From contig CAYXPR010000015.1 in NCBI GenBank assembly GCA_964467255.1, positions 1 to 44,481 on the forward strand: a stretch of DNA of 44,481 nucleotides. Direction: 5' to 3'. This document shows, piece by piece, positions 1 to 9,315 of the stretch. The DNA is from CAYXPR01 sp964467255. GTDB taxonomy: Bacteria; Pseudomonadota; Alphaproteobacteria; Rickettsiales; RGZB01. The first letter of the stretch is position 1, and each line of letters begins with the position of its first letter. The notes beneath the pieces are model-generated. The model saw only the letters and a list, made by a program, of their open reading frames with translations. It was not told the origin of the DNA and made no database searches. Position numbers and translations under genes: made by a program.

Positions 1-53
<53 letters not shown>

Positions 54-88
54 CTTCGGTAGGCTGCAACTCATGTACAGGGGCGCAC

Positions 89-117
89 TATTTACATGAA
101 AAAGGAAAAGGTGGCAA
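89..117 (-). promoter_or_regulatory. Putative sigma70-type promoter for tRNA-Gly
   Basis: On the minus strand TTGCCA (117-112) and TAAATA (94-89) are separated by exactly 17 bp. The predicted transcript would start about 30 nt before the tRNA 5' end. The position and spacing fit, but the match is by eye only. Confidence 0.45.
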
Positions 118-144
118 CAGGTATTTTACAAAAAATGAAAAAAT

Positions 145-1626
145 CTATTCATGCGCGGGCGGAATCAACGCAACGCCAAGCAAAATAGGCATTTCATGCG
201 GATGCGACGGCCACGCGAATTGCAGGGGCGGAAGAATTTTTGCATTCGGAAAACGTGCTTTCCACAGGCGCGGATTGTTAGGGTCCTTCATATTATCAAT
301 ATCGGCCTCCCACAGAATAACGCCGCCTTTTTCAAGGAATGCCTTATCGTTAAGGCCGTTGGATTTAGCCGGATTTAGCTCGTCATACACTTTCGGGGTA
401 TCAGGGCTGAAGAACGCCACATTGCCTGCAAACCACTGCCCGCCGCCGATAATCGGCAGAGGCGACGCATATTCTGCATACCATAGGCGGCTTACGGCCT
501 CGCTGAGCTGATTCCCCGGAAAATGCCCGCGTTTATGCAGCGCCAGCGTGAATTGTAGGGGGTAGGCTGCGGCGAAGCCTATATATATGGTGAGTAGTGC
601 AATGGTAAGGCGCTTGGTTGCTTTGGGGCTTAGCCTGGGTTGCAGCCATAAAAAGAGCAGTAGGCCGCTGAAGCTCCATAATGGTGTGCCCCACATGGAT
701 TTTATTTTTGAGGCGGTTAAGAGTGAGAAAAGCAGGGTGAGCACCACGGGGGCAAGACCCATGACCCATGGGAAAGCTGCCCGAAAACCGAGCCCGTGGG
801 GCATTTTTGGCTTCAATTTGAAGCCAAAGCCGATAAAAAAGGCCAAAAATAGCCCGAAAAGCGCCAAAAACTGCGAATATATGAACCGAATGGGGTAAAA
901 AACATGGTTCAGGGGGCTATAAGCATCCTTATGTGAGGCACTTTCCAGATATTTAAGCCCACTGAACTGGTTTTCCAATGCCCAGAGCAAATGAAGGGCG
1001 ATTATTGCAATAAAAACCACGCAGGAAAGGTAAAACCAAGGGTTTTTGAAAGATTTGAGGCCTTCCGGCGTGAATACAAGCATTAAAAACGCTGCCGCCA
1101 AGGGTAGTGCGGAGGTGTATTTCGCCAGCATGGAAAGTCCGGCCAAAGCAGCGGTAGCCAGCCACCAGCTGGCTTTTTGCCGCATCACGGCGTGGTAAAA
1201 AACGAATGCAAACCACGCCCACAAAGGCAAAAGCAGCATATTCGGGTTAAATTCTGGCGCGGTGAAGTGGTAATAATAGCAGCCCAGCAGCAGCAAGGTG
1301 GCAAGCAGGCTTTCTTCCTGTGGCATATAGAGCCGCGCGGTTTTCCAGACGGCAAGCAGGCATAACGCAACGCAAGCGGGGCTTAATATGAAATAAGCTT
1401 TCCAGAAAGGCGTGCCCACCAGTTCGATGAGGCCTTGGGTTATCCATGCGGCCAGCGGCGGGTGCTTTTCATAACCCCATTCCCATAGACGCCCCCATGT
1501 TACGCCCTCAATCATATCAAGCGGCGGATTATAAAACATCAGCATCGGCAGCGCCGACCACAGAATGACGTGGAGCAGCGAAGCGAAAGACAAAGTAGTG
1601 CGGGCTGAAATGTTTTTCATGTGCAT
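145..1626 (-). CDS. GT39/ArnT-like polytopic membrane glycosyltransferase
   Basis: This 493-residue protein has many hydrophobic segments and belongs to the GT-C (PMT_2/ArnT-like) class. Those enzymes move a sugar from a polyprenyl-phosphate donor onto an acceptor on the outer face of the inner membrane. After the first membrane segment, a loop carries the acidic pair in LDMIEG followed by WEWGYEKHPPLAAWI, the 'D..E...Y.KHPPL' pattern of the family. The sugar and acceptor cannot be read from sequence. Two starts are possible, ATG at 1626 or ATG at 1620, and neither has a clear Shine-Dalgarno. It is followed on the same strand by tRNA-Gly and stands apart from the glycan cluster at 5.5-12.8 kb. 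Confidence 0.8.
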   Translation of the reverse strand: MHMKNISARTTLSFASLLHVILWSALPMLMFYNPPLDMIEGVTWGRLWEWGYEKHPPLAAWITQGLIELVGTPFWKAYFILSPACVALCLLAVWKTARLYMPQEESLLATLLLLGCYYYHFTAPEFNPNMLLLPLWAWFAFVFYHAVMRQKASWWLATAALAGLSMLAKYTSALPLAAAFLMLVFTPEGLKSFKNPWFYLSCVVFIAIIALHLLWALENQFSGLKYLESASHKDAYSPLNHVFYPIRFIYSQFLALFGLFLAFFIGFGFKLKPKMPHGLGFRAAFPWVMGLAPVVLTLLFSLLTASKIKSMWGTPLWSFSGLLLFLWLQPRLSPKATKRLTIALLTIYIGFAAAYPLQFTLALHKRGHFPGNQLSEAVSRLWYAEYASPLPIIGGGQWFAGNVAFFSPDTPKVYDELNPAKSNGLNDKAFLEKGGVILWEADIDNMKDPNNPRLWKARFPNAKILPPLQFAWPSHPHEMPILLGVALIPPAHE

Positions 1627-1694
1627 GTGGCTTTAACGGATTTTAAACACTTATCCCTTATGCTACACTTAAGCAATATTTAAGGACGCATTGA

Positions 1695-2864
1695 ATGCTT
1701 CGCCTCGCCGCCAACCATGAAAAAGATACCCCACAAGTTTCTCGCCAGACATGGCTGGGAAGCCTGAGTTCGTCGCTGTGGGGCAGCCAGTCCACGCAGT
1801 CAATTGCCAACGAAGGCTCAGGTCATGCCGAAGTACTCAGTAAAAGAGGTGAGGGCACGGATTTGCTTTCGGAGGTTACCAAACAAGCTACAGAGGGAAT
1901 GCCCGGTATAAAAAAAGATGTAGAGGGTGAGCATGGTGGTTGTTCAACGGCGCTCAAAACATCGATGGCTGGCCGCCGCGATGGTTTTACACTGATTGAA
2001 ACGATTGTGGTGATTGCAATTACAGCTGTTTTGCTGGCGCTCCTTCTCGGTGCTGTTCAAAGTGCACGGCAAGCGGCCAGAGACATGCAGGAGGCCAATA
2101 ATCTCAAGCAGATTGGCCTTGCCGTACAAAATTTTCACAATGATCATAACCATTTGCCGCCGCTATTTAAGCGCCAGGTGGATCCTGCCACGCGGCTTAC
2201 CTATATTGAATCACCCTTTGTGCATATTTTGCCTTATATGGAGGGCGGCAATACAATCGCAGCTTCCGCAAGCAATAACTGGTATGCGTATCCGCCGAAC
2301 TCGACGCTGGAATCTCCGCCCGTGCTGCGCAGCCCAAATTCAAACAGCACGAGCCCGTTCAGAACAGACTATGTGTTTATTGCGGGTGGCAATGCCCCCA
2401 ATATTCCCGCCAATTTTACCACCGATTTTGTACAGACAAACGCCGTGATGCGTGGTGATCATATTCCGCTGGGCACGGATAATGGTGCGTTTGTGGTCGA
2501 CCGCAGTAATCCCGCAGCAGGTATACCGGGCCCAAGCCCAAGAACCAATATGGCTAGTCTTACGGATGGCACATCGCACACGGTTGCGGTAATGATTGGT
2601 CACGCGGGCGGTATCCCCGATGGCGCGAACGGCTTTTTGAACCCACACTGGAATAATTCGTTCACGACGGTGGGTACGCTCGCGGATGGGTATTTCACAA
2701 AAAAATTAGCTGCGGAAACCACGCAGGATGCGCTCATGAAAGTGAAGCCGGGTAATGCATTGTTCATGGATGGCAGCGTGCGTAAAGTGCCCGAAGGCGC
2801 AGATAGCTTCCTGCGCCGCGCAATTTCAAGCCGCAGCGGCGGCGAAGTCGTTCCTGATTTTTAG
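1695..2864 (+). CDS. DUF1559 (planctomycete-type) pseudopilin-like protein with long N-terminal extension
   Basis: The protein has 389 residues. A type IV prepilin N-terminus lies inside it: RRDG|FTLIETIVVIAIT around residues 94-107, with the predicted cleavage after Gly97. It is followed by NNLKQIGLAVQNFH, a central TDGTSHT motif, and a C-terminal FMDGSVRKV ... RSGGEVV. This motif order is that of DUF1559 proteins (DUF1559/SBP_bac_10, H-X9-DG C-terminus), which are hugely expanded in Planctomycetes and rare in Alphaproteobacteria. The start at 1695 has a good AAGGA site 8 nt upstream, which gives a 97-residue leader. An ATG at 1965 would give a normal 7-residue leader but has no visible Shine-Dalgarno. 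No pilus or type II secretion genes are nearby. Function unknown, probably an exported or surface protein; horizontal origin is inferred. Confidence 0.82.
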   Translation: MLRLAANHEKDTPQVSRQTWLGSLSSSLWGSQSTQSIANEGSGHAEVLSKRGEGTDLLSEVTKQATEGMPGIKKDVEGEHGGCSTALKTSMAGRRDGFTLIETIVVIAITAVLLALLLGAVQSARQAARDMQEANNLKQIGLAVQNFHNDHNHLPPLFKRQVDPATRLTYIESPFVHILPYMEGGNTIAASASNNWYAYPPNSTLESPPVLRSPNSNSTSPFRTDYVFIAGGNAPNIPANFTTDFVQTNAVMRGDHIPLGTDNGAFVVDRSNPAAGIPGPSPRTNMASLTDGTSHTVAVMIGHAGGIPDGANGFLNPHWNNSFTTVGTLADGYFTKKLAAETTQDALMKVKPGNALFMDGSVRKVPEGADSFLRRAISSRSGGEVVPDF

Positions 2865-2874
2865 AACACTGCCC

Positions 2875-5067
2875 TTATTTTTTATGCTGTGTGATTCTTA
2901 GCCGCTCGATTGTGGCGACGCCATTCGCTCCAGCAATCGCTCTTATGCTAAACCAAACAAACTCAGCTCGTGGAGAATTGATTTCAAAACGTATTTGTCT
3001 TGATTGCCCCTTCGGAATGAAAATCCGCTCCTCGTAAAAGGGTTTTTCTTTATTCAGCATGTTGTTAAGGCGGACGCTGGCATTTATTTGCGCTTTTGAG
3101 TCTTTGGCATGCGCCACAAGCTCAAAGCGCATTAACTTGTTAGGCGGTAAATGTAGTTTGAGGTCTCCCAATAATAATTCATTGCCTTTTACATCCTTGG
3201 CAATATCGACCAGTGTATCGCTCTCAAAATGCCTATCGTTTTTGTGAACAAGTTCTTTAAATTGATCAACTACCGACGGCGGAAGCATCGCCGATTTTAT
3301 GTTTTCTGAACGTAATGAATTGGTGCCAAGCCTGAAATTGCTGCAGAGCCACCGACCAGTAGCACAGACGAGCAACTGGTTCTCGGCATGCCTAAAGAAC
3401 ATGCGTTGGAAATAAGTGTTGGCAAATATATAGGGTCTGAATGAATCATAGTTCCTAAAGATGCTTCTGCCCCAAAAGGGCTGCTCATCAAATCCGAGAT
3501 AATCTGTAACACTAAGAGGGATGTCGAGGTGTAAAAATTCTTCATCTATGGTGTTTGCAGGAACATCGGGGCCAAAAACCACCAGTGGCATATGATGTTG
3601 CGCAAGCATGTGCTTTATGTCGAACTGGCTGTTTGCTTCGCCGTTGACTTCGTCGGACGTGATAATTACTAGGGTATCTTTCAAAAGGCCCTTGCGCTCA
3701 AGCGATTCAAGAAAGTCATCTAATGCAAGATCTGTCGCACGGAAGGCCATTTTGTGCAGCTGCACATAGTCTTTGGGATTGCCCATTTCTTTTTGCAGCT
3801 TTTCCAGAAGGGGCGGTGGGATGTTATACGGATGATGCGTAGAGCTATTCAAGATAGAAATAAACCAAGGTTTTTTCTGCGAGGATAGTTTGATTGCGCG
3901 CTCCTCGGCCTTTGCAAAAAGCGTGATGTCATCTGCTCCCCACGTGCCATCATTTAGTATTTTGTCGTAATGCTTCTTGCCAATAATTTCCAAAAATCCA
4001 ATTTTTTCACCGAATTTTTCTTTGCTCATGTACCCCAGGTCTGCACTTTGTATAAAGGCGGTGTGGTAGCCATTCTGCTTCAGGAATTCCGGTAAGCAAG
4101 TTTTTGTTATGATATTGTTCCATACAAGATCTGCCTTGGCTTCCGGTGCTTTTATATTGGGAAAATCATTGCATAACGCGACGTAAAGGCCGCGATTTGT
4201 TTGCCGCTGTAATGCCGTGAATTGTCTGAAGTTCAGCCCTTTTTGAGCGCGCGCGTAAAGATGCGGCATATATTTTTCGTGCACTTGCCACGCAGACATG
4301 CCTTCAATCATAACGAGGAGAATATTCTGTTTTTCGCCCGTGTTTCCAAGCAATGTTTTTCCGGAAAGGTCTTTTTTGTGTAAATCATACGTGCTGAGGG
4401 CAGATATTTCTGTGTCATCGTTGCAGCCAAATAACTGCAAGGCGATGTCTTCAAAAAGATTGGCTTGTATCCAGTTGGGTGAACGTAGGTGCATCGGAAA
4501 AACGCTGTACAACAAAAAGGCGCACGCAAGGAAGGCTCCGCTGGCGTAGGGGATGCATTTTTTTGCTGGGTATTTAATAAAGCGGGCTAGGAAATAAAAA
4601 ATGCCGTAGGAGCCCGCCATAACGGCTAAAGAAAGAAGCAAGTTATAGAACATATTTTTTGTGAGGACCGAACCCAACAGAAAGGTTTTTTCAAAAGCGT
4701 AGGGGGCTAGCAATATGTTCAGGTGTGACTGGTTTGCACGAATATGTTCAAAGTTGAAAGCACTAAGGAATGCTAGCGCTACAAGAAAGATAATGGCAAG
4801 CAGCCTAAACCGCACAAGAGCCGATGCAGTGATACCCACTGCCATTGCGGCAATAATATCACTAAAAAAACTGCGGATGAGTGAGGCGTACAGTTCGCCA
4901 TGTATTGTTGGATCCAAATTTAGGAAGTAAGAGTGTTCATACGCTCCTCTGCTATAAAACAAGACGAGCCGTGAGGTTTGCGAAAGCAAAAACCAAGTTA
5001 AACAAGCCAGCACAAGCCACTGTGTGTGTGTTCGTGCCAGAAAACCGTTTTGAAGGTTTTGTTTCAT
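2875..5067 (-). CDS. LtaS/OpgB-type sulfatase-fold phosphoglycerol transferase
   Basis: The protein has 730 residues, with about five membrane segments in the first 200 and then an extracytoplasmic alkaline-phosphatase/sulfatase-fold domain. Visible family motifs are ILLVMIEGMS (Glu255), RQTNRGLY (candidate catalytic Thr290), STHHPY (His411/412) and IITSDEVNG (Asp472-Glu473). Relatives transfer phosphoglycerol from phosphatidylglycerol to lipoteichoic acid (LtaS) or periplasmic glucans (OpgB). In this lineage a periplasmic glucan or surface polymer is the likelier acceptor. The metal-ligand pair is usually Asp-His and is Asp-Glu here. A C-terminal beta-rich segment of about 130 residues follows the catalytic domain. 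It converges with the DUF1559 gene, with only 10 bp between the stops. Confidence 0.82.
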   Translation of the reverse strand: MKQNLQNGFLARTHTQWLVLACLTWFLLSQTSRLVLFYSRGAYEHSYFLNLDPTIHGELYASLIRSFFSDIIAAMAVGITASALVRFRLLAIIFLVALAFLSAFNFEHIRANQSHLNILLAPYAFEKTFLLGSVLTKNMFYNLLLSLAVMAGSYGIFYFLARFIKYPAKKCIPYASGAFLACAFLLYSVFPMHLRSPNWIQANLFEDIALQLFGCNDDTEISALSTYDLHKKDLSGKTLLGNTGEKQNILLVMIEGMSAWQVHEKYMPHLYARAQKGLNFRQFTALQRQTNRGLYVALCNDFPNIKAPEAKADLVWNNIITKTCLPEFLKQNGYHTAFIQSADLGYMSKEKFGEKIGFLEIIGKKHYDKILNDGTWGADDITLFAKAEERAIKLSSQKKPWFISILNSSTHHPYNIPPPLLEKLQKEMGNPKDYVQLHKMAFRATDLALDDFLESLERKGLLKDTLVIITSDEVNGEANSQFDIKHMLAQHHMPLVVFGPDVPANTIDEEFLHLDIPLSVTDYLGFDEQPFWGRSIFRNYDSFRPYIFANTYFQRMFFRHAENQLLVCATGRWLCSNFRLGTNSLRSENIKSAMLPPSVVDQFKELVHKNDRHFESDTLVDIAKDVKGNELLLGDLKLHLPPNKLMRFELVAHAKDSKAQINASVRLNNMLNKEKPFYEERIFIPKGQSRQIRFEINSPRAEFVWFSIRAIAGANGVATIERLRITQHKK

Positions 5068-5225
5068 CTAAAATTTTATCGCGAAGTGCATGACTGTTAC
5101 AAACGAATGCATTAATAATACCGGACGCTACCATTCTGTCATAAAAAAGGTAGCTCATAAACGGCGCAAGTTAATCATATTCTTTTTGTTAATCAACAGG
5201 ATGTATGTTTTTTACTTTAGGCATT

Positions 5226-5257
5226 AAAAAAGCCGCCCTTTAAAAGGCGGCTTTTTT
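5226..5257 (-). terminator. Rho-independent terminator, symmetric (bidirectional)
   Basis: AAAAAA-GCCGCC, an 8-nt AT-rich centre, then GGCGGC-TTTTTT. The GC stem is flanked by A and T tracts on both sides, so it can work in either direction. It lies just downstream of tRNA-Tyr on the minus strand and is most simply that gene's terminator. Confidence 0.85.
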
Positions 5258-5260
5258 AAG

Positions 5261-5346
5261 TGGTGGAGGAGGAAGGATTTGAACCTTCGAACTCCGAAGA
5301 GGACAGATTTACAGTCTGTTGCCATTGACCACTCGGCCACTCCTCC
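5261..5346 (-). tRNA. tRNA-Tyr (anticodon GTA)
   Basis: On the minus strand the acceptor GGAGGAG pairs with CTCCTCC, and the CCA end is encoded. The anticodon arm reads ACAGA-CTGTAAA-TCTGT, giving anticodon GTA. A long variable arm marks a class II tRNA, which together with GTA means tyrosine. A terminator follows immediately. Confidence 0.96.
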
Positions 5347-5361
5347 ACATTTCGGAAGGTA

Positions 5362-5390
5362 TGTATCTATGATTATGCCTGACGTGTCAA
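5362..5390 (-). promoter_or_regulatory. Putative tRNA-Tyr promoter
   Basis: A perfect TTGACA -35 hexamer lies at 5390-5385 on the minus strand. A weaker -10 follows, either GATACA with 17-bp spacing or TAGATA with 15-bp spacing. The start point would fall about 10 nt before the mature tRNA. Confidence 0.5.
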
Positions 5391-5528
5391 TAGATTGTGC
5401 AAATGTTTAATAACAGGCGAAAACGATCGCATTTCGCGAGAATGTTACAACTTTCATTCAGCGGTTTTATTTGCTACGATTTGCCGCCTTTTGCTTTGGC
5501 GTGGGCCTTCTGAATGAATTGATTGTGT

Positions 5529-7055
5529 ATGCATAAAAAACTGTATCAAAAACATTACCCCCAGCTTATCTCTATTTGGTCGTTATTTTTTGCGGTGGTG
5601 CTGTTTAGTGTTTATTTTTCGTGGCACTGGCTGATTAACCATGATGTGGCCTACTTCATTCTGGCAGCGGAGCGGCTGCTTGATCGCGGGTATTACGACC
5701 AGATTGAGGCAAACCTTCCATTCGTTACATATTTTTCTGTTTTGCCAGTTTTGCTAGGTGATTTCCTGAATATTGGCAGTATTGCGGGTTTCTATCTGTT
5801 CGTAACGCTTATCATGTTGGGATGCACCTGCCTCGCATACAAGGAGCTTTCCGCTCACGAGGCTTTTCAAGATAATTTCATGAAAGCGTCATTGCTTGCC
5901 ACAATGTCAGTTGGGCTGTTCCTGATTCCGGCCCTCTGCCGAATTTATGGGCAAAGAGAGAATTTATTCGTGGCGATGATAACGCCGTACCTGATACATA
6001 ATTTTGTTTTGCTAAACGGCTGTAATAAAAAATCTCATCTGAGAGATGTGTGCATAGGGGTTCTGGCCGGGATTGGTTTTGCCTTTAAGCCGCAATTTAT
6101 TGCATTTTTATTTTTTATGGAATTTTACATGGCGTACCGTTTGGGCTTTCGGCAGCTTTATCGGCGGCGTGAGCCCGTGGCGGCGTTATGTACTGCAGGC
6201 CTGCTGTACACATTCAACCTTCTTGTAGGGCCTCATTATTTCGAACAACTCTCTACCGTTAAAGCGGCGTATTGGGGCCATATGACTCCGTGGCTCATTA
6301 TTCTTAAGCATTTCCTTATTTTTTCTTTACCCATTTTTTTAGTCATGGGTTTTCTGGTCATTTTAAAACGCAAAGATTTATATGGGATGCGAGCAGCTTT
6401 CCTTGGCTTTGTCTGTCTGGTGGGTGCTGGGCCGGTGCTTTTTTTACAGGGAACATCCTACTCTTATAGGATGATTCCATTATACTACTTTGCCCTGACG
6501 ACATTATTTTTTATTTTCGCATTAAATAAAAACTGGCGCCGGTTATTTTTTCCGGTACTGATAATTTATGCCGCCATTATACTCAAAAACATTGGGCTTT
6601 GGCCGCCCTTCCGTGAATATTCGAGCTACCGGAAGAGCACCATTGAACTAGCTCAGGAGATTAAAAACTACCAACATCAGGGCGGTGCCATATTTTTATC
6701 ATGGGATCTTTTAAGGCCGTTCCCTGCAACACTTCTTGCCGGAGAATCGTGGAAGCTGAGGGCGGCCTCTATGTTTCAGCTGCAAGCAGCTTACCCCAAA
6801 GAGCCTGAAAATATGGTCTACAACTCCTGTGAAGCCATGCCTCCGTATGAAAAGCTGGCGTATGATACCCTTGTTGAGGACCTAAAAAACGAGCAGCCTG
6901 CCGCTATTTTTTATGCATCAGGGGTACGGAAAGATTTTAATCTATTGGATTATTTAGCCCTGTGCCGGAGCGGGAGTTTAATAAAAGAAAATTATCGCCT
7001 AGCGAAAACACTCTACGACGTAAGCATATATGAACGTTATAAAAAATCCTCGTAG
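5529..7055 (+). CDS. GT-C-type polytopic membrane glycosyltransferase (family unresolved)
   Basis: About 508 residues with roughly ten hydrophobic segments. After the first membrane segment the loop WLINHDVAYFILAAERLLDR, then YYDQIEANLPF, matches the GT39/PMT_2 pattern 'D..yyl.aa..lldG..Y.d..e.NPP', with the family's proline pair changed to LP here. The sugar donor should be a lipid-linked sugar on the periplasmic side. I chose ATG at 5529; a TTG two codons earlier is also in frame. It begins a plus-strand run of three glycosyltransferase genes and overlaps the next one, which suggests one transcript. Its DNA is visibly AT-richer than the housekeeping genes to the right. The specific acceptor is unknown. 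Confidence 0.72.
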   Translation: MHKKLYQKHYPQLISIWSLFFAVVLFSVYFSWHWLINHDVAYFILAAERLLDRGYYDQIEANLPFVTYFSVLPVLLGDFLNIGSIAGFYLFVTLIMLGCTCLAYKELSAHEAFQDNFMKASLLATMSVGLFLIPALCRIYGQRENLFVAMITPYLIHNFVLLNGCNKKSHLRDVCIGVLAGIGFAFKPQFIAFLFFMEFYMAYRLGFRQLYRRREPVAALCTAGLLYTFNLLVGPHYFEQLSTVKAAYWGHMTPWLIILKHFLIFSLPIFLVMGFLVILKRKDLYGMRAAFLGFVCLVGAGPVLFLQGTSYSYRMIPLYYFALTTLFFIFALNKNWRRLFFPVLIIYAAIILKNIGLWPPFREYSSYRKSTIELAQEIKNYQHQGGAIFLSWDLLRPFPATLLAGESWKLRAASMFQLQAAYPKEPENMVYNSCEAMPPYEKLAYDTLVEDLKNEQPAAIFYASGVRKDFNLLDYLALCRSGSLIKENYRLAKTLYDVSIYERYKKSS

Positions 7056-8529
7056 TCTTGCCGTATATTCCATTTTGAAAAATAGGTCCGTACATAGCGC
7101 CCTTATACTGTGTGGATATCTTTTTTATGTGGGAACGATGGTGCTTCACCATGAGTTTTGGCGCGATGAAATAGAGCCTTGGCTTTTGATGGAGGATATG
7201 ACGCTATGGGACTATATCCATACAATGGCACAGCGAACAGGTCACCCAGTGCTTTGGTATGCGATGACGGAATTGTTCATTGCGGCGGGATTTTCAGTGT
7301 TCGCCTACCCGCTACTGCATTTCCTGATTGTAGGAGCAACTGCAGGACTGTGGCTTTTTAAAGCACCATTTTCATTAACCACGCGCATACTTTTCCTTTT
7401 TAGTTGGCAGATGGCCTATGAGTACGGAGTTATTAATCGTAGCTATATTCTTGGTATCTTTCTTTTATTCGCCGCCTTGGCTTTTTATCGCAGGAAGTTA
7501 AATTGGCCGATATTGTATTCGGTGGTTCTTGCTCTTTTAATGCAGGTGGAATCTTTTTTTGTGCCAGCGGCGGCTATTATCGGAACAGCCTTGTTCTGGG
7601 AGGTGGTCAGGAGCAAAAAAATCTCTCCCATTCGCATTGGTATACTTTGCTTAATCATGCTGGCATCTGGGCTATTGCTATTGTACCAAATCGTGCCTGC
7701 ACCAGATAACCGGTTCGGCAACGCAGATATTTTCAAGCCAATAAATCAACCAAGTGCGCTGATTAACACAATAGCACGCGGTTGGTATGGCCATCTGCTA
7801 TACACGTTAGATAGGCCAATAATACTTTCTTTAAAGGCGGGGCTTTTTATATTTATTGGCGTGGCGATGCTGTATCTGTATGCCGCTTGTCGTATGGCCT
7901 TCTTTTTAACGGCCCTTTCATTCGCCGTTCTTATGTATTTACAGGTCTATCAACTACCCTATCCTGGGCTCCAAAGGCACGGGGCACTGTTTTTCTTGTT
8001 TCTGATTGCCGGATTATGGCTGGCGGCACAAAAAGGTGGAGTAGAGCCGCGCTATTTTTCAGCCCTTAAAAAACCCCTGTTTATAGGCTTAAATGCGTTA
8101 TTAGCAGTGACGGTTCTTGTAGGGGTATTTTTCGCAAAAAAAGAAATAAATAGCTCTTTCAGCGGAGCACTCAAAATGGCCACATATCTTGAGCAACAAG
8201 GGCTTTCAGGTAAGGAAGTCATTGTTTTTGATGAATCGGCCGGCCTGTCTGTTATGGTTTACTTGCAACGTAAAAATCCGGACAAGAAACTGTACTATCT
8301 CTGTGGTGAACGCTATATATCACGCCCTGCATACTTGAAACATGAGCAGTGCACTCAGGCACAATTTTTAGCGCATGTTGTAGCTAAAAAGAGCCCTGTT
8401 TTTTCTTTAGATGCGAATCCGCTGATTTTAAGCATTAGTGGTTTTAACTCGGATCTTTTGGAGCCGGTGCATATTGAGAGTGCGATAGAAGAGAGCTTTT
8501 ATCTTTATAAAATAAAGGGTGAAAAATAG
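7030..8529 (+). CDS. Second GT-C-type membrane glycosyltransferase-like protein
   Basis: A 499-residue polytopic membrane protein. The first periplasmic loop carries HHEFWRDEIEPWLL, then GHPVLWYAM. An acidic pair followed by a 'HP.LWY' segment is typical of GT-C enzymes and related mannosyltransferase-like membrane proteins. The C-terminal 130 residues look soluble and probably periplasmic. The ATG at 7030 lies 26 nt inside the preceding gene, consistent with translational coupling. An internal ATG at 7138 would remove only the segment before HHEFWRDE. It shares cluster and base composition with the genes on either side. Substrate unknown. Confidence 0.7.
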   Translation: MNVIKNPRSLAVYSILKNRSVHSALILCGYLFYVGTMVLHHEFWRDEIEPWLLMEDMTLWDYIHTMAQRTGHPVLWYAMTELFIAAGFSVFAYPLLHFLIVGATAGLWLFKAPFSLTTRILFLFSWQMAYEYGVINRSYILGIFLLFAALAFYRRKLNWPILYSVVLALLMQVESFFVPAAAIIGTALFWEVVRSKKISPIRIGILCLIMLASGLLLLYQIVPAPDNRFGNADIFKPINQPSALINTIARGWYGHLLYTLDRPIILSLKAGLFIFIGVAMLYLYAACRMAFFLTALSFAVLMYLQVYQLPYPGLQRHGALFFLFLIAGLWLAAQKGGVEPRYFSALKKPLFIGLNALLAVTVLVGVFFAKKEINSSFSGALKMATYLEQQGLSGKEVIVFDESAGLSVMVYLQRKNPDKKLYYLCGERYISRPAYLKHEQCTQAQFLAHVVAKKSPVFSLDANPLILSISGFNSDLLEPVHIESAIEESFYLYKIKGEK

Positions 8530-8532
8530 GTC

Positions 8533-9312
8533 ATGGTAAAGACGGGTAGAAAAATAGAACACACAGCGATAGAGTTCTTTCCTAAAAAGAAGCCATCTGC
8601 CGTTATTGTGGTGATATGGAATGAAGGTGAGCGCATTAAGAAACAGCTTGCACGCATGCAAAGCCAAACGCCTTTTGTGGATATTATATTGGCAGATGGC
8701 GGAAGCAGTGATGGATCCACAGATCATGATTTTTTGAAATCGATGCAAGTGCAGGCGTTACTTGTGACGCAGGAACGGGGTCTGGGCACGGCATTAAGAA
8801 TGGGCTTTGAATATGCTTTGCAGAAGGGTTATGAAAATATTATTACCATGGACGGTAATGGCAAAGACGGCCCAGATGCTCTCAAAACGATAGTAGAAAA
8901 GTTAAATGAAGGCTTTGAATTTGTTCAAGCATCACGCTTTGTGAAGGGTGGGGTGCATAAAAATACCCCAGTGGACCGCTTGATAGGTATTAAGTGTGTC
9001 ATTAGCCCAGTGCTGTGGCTTGCGAGTGGTTTTCACTTTACCGACCCAACGAATGGCATGAAGGGTTTTAAGGCCTATGTGTTGAATAATGAAAAACTTG
9101 ACGTATTCAGGCCAGAGTTTAACTCGTTTAATTTGCAGTTTTATTTAAACTATCGTGTGCCAAAGCTTGGGTATAAAACAACGGAAATTGCCGCTGAAAG
9201 AGTATATCCAGACGATGGCACTGTTCCGACAAAAATCATTGGTCTACGGCCGCGCTTTAAAATTATACGTGAGCTTATTGTCACGGCTTTGGGAATGTAT
9301 AACCCAAGGTAA
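8533..9312 (+). CDS. GT2 glycosyltransferase, dolichol-phosphate-mannose-synthase-like
   Basis: This 259-residue cytoplasmic GT-A enzyme starts 3 nt after the previous stop. It has the N-terminal strand AVIVVIWNEGERI, the nucleotide-binding ILADGGSSDGST, and TMDGNGKDGPD in the place of the DXD-type metal site. It also has QASRFVKGG and DPTNGMKGF, all characteristic of DPM1/DpgS-like GT2 proteins. Such enzymes charge polyprenyl phosphate with mannose or glucose. It may therefore make the lipid-linked donor for the two GT-C proteins upstream, which is an inference from context. It has no C-terminal membrane segments, unlike ArnC or GtrB. It converges with manC. Confidence 0.83.
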   Translation: MVKTGRKIEHTAIEFFPKKKPSAVIVVIWNEGERIKKQLARMQSQTPFVDIILADGGSSDGSTDHDFLKSMQVQALLVTQERGLGTALRMGFEYALQKGYENIITMDGNGKDGPDALKTIVEKLNEGFEFVQASRFVKGGVHKNTPVDRLIGIKCVISPVLWLASGFHFTDPTNGMKGFKAYVLNNEKLDVFRPEFNSFNLQFYLNYRVPKLGYKTTEIAAERVYPDDGTVPTKIIGLRPRFKIIRELIVTALGMYNPR

Positions 9313-9315
9313 TGC

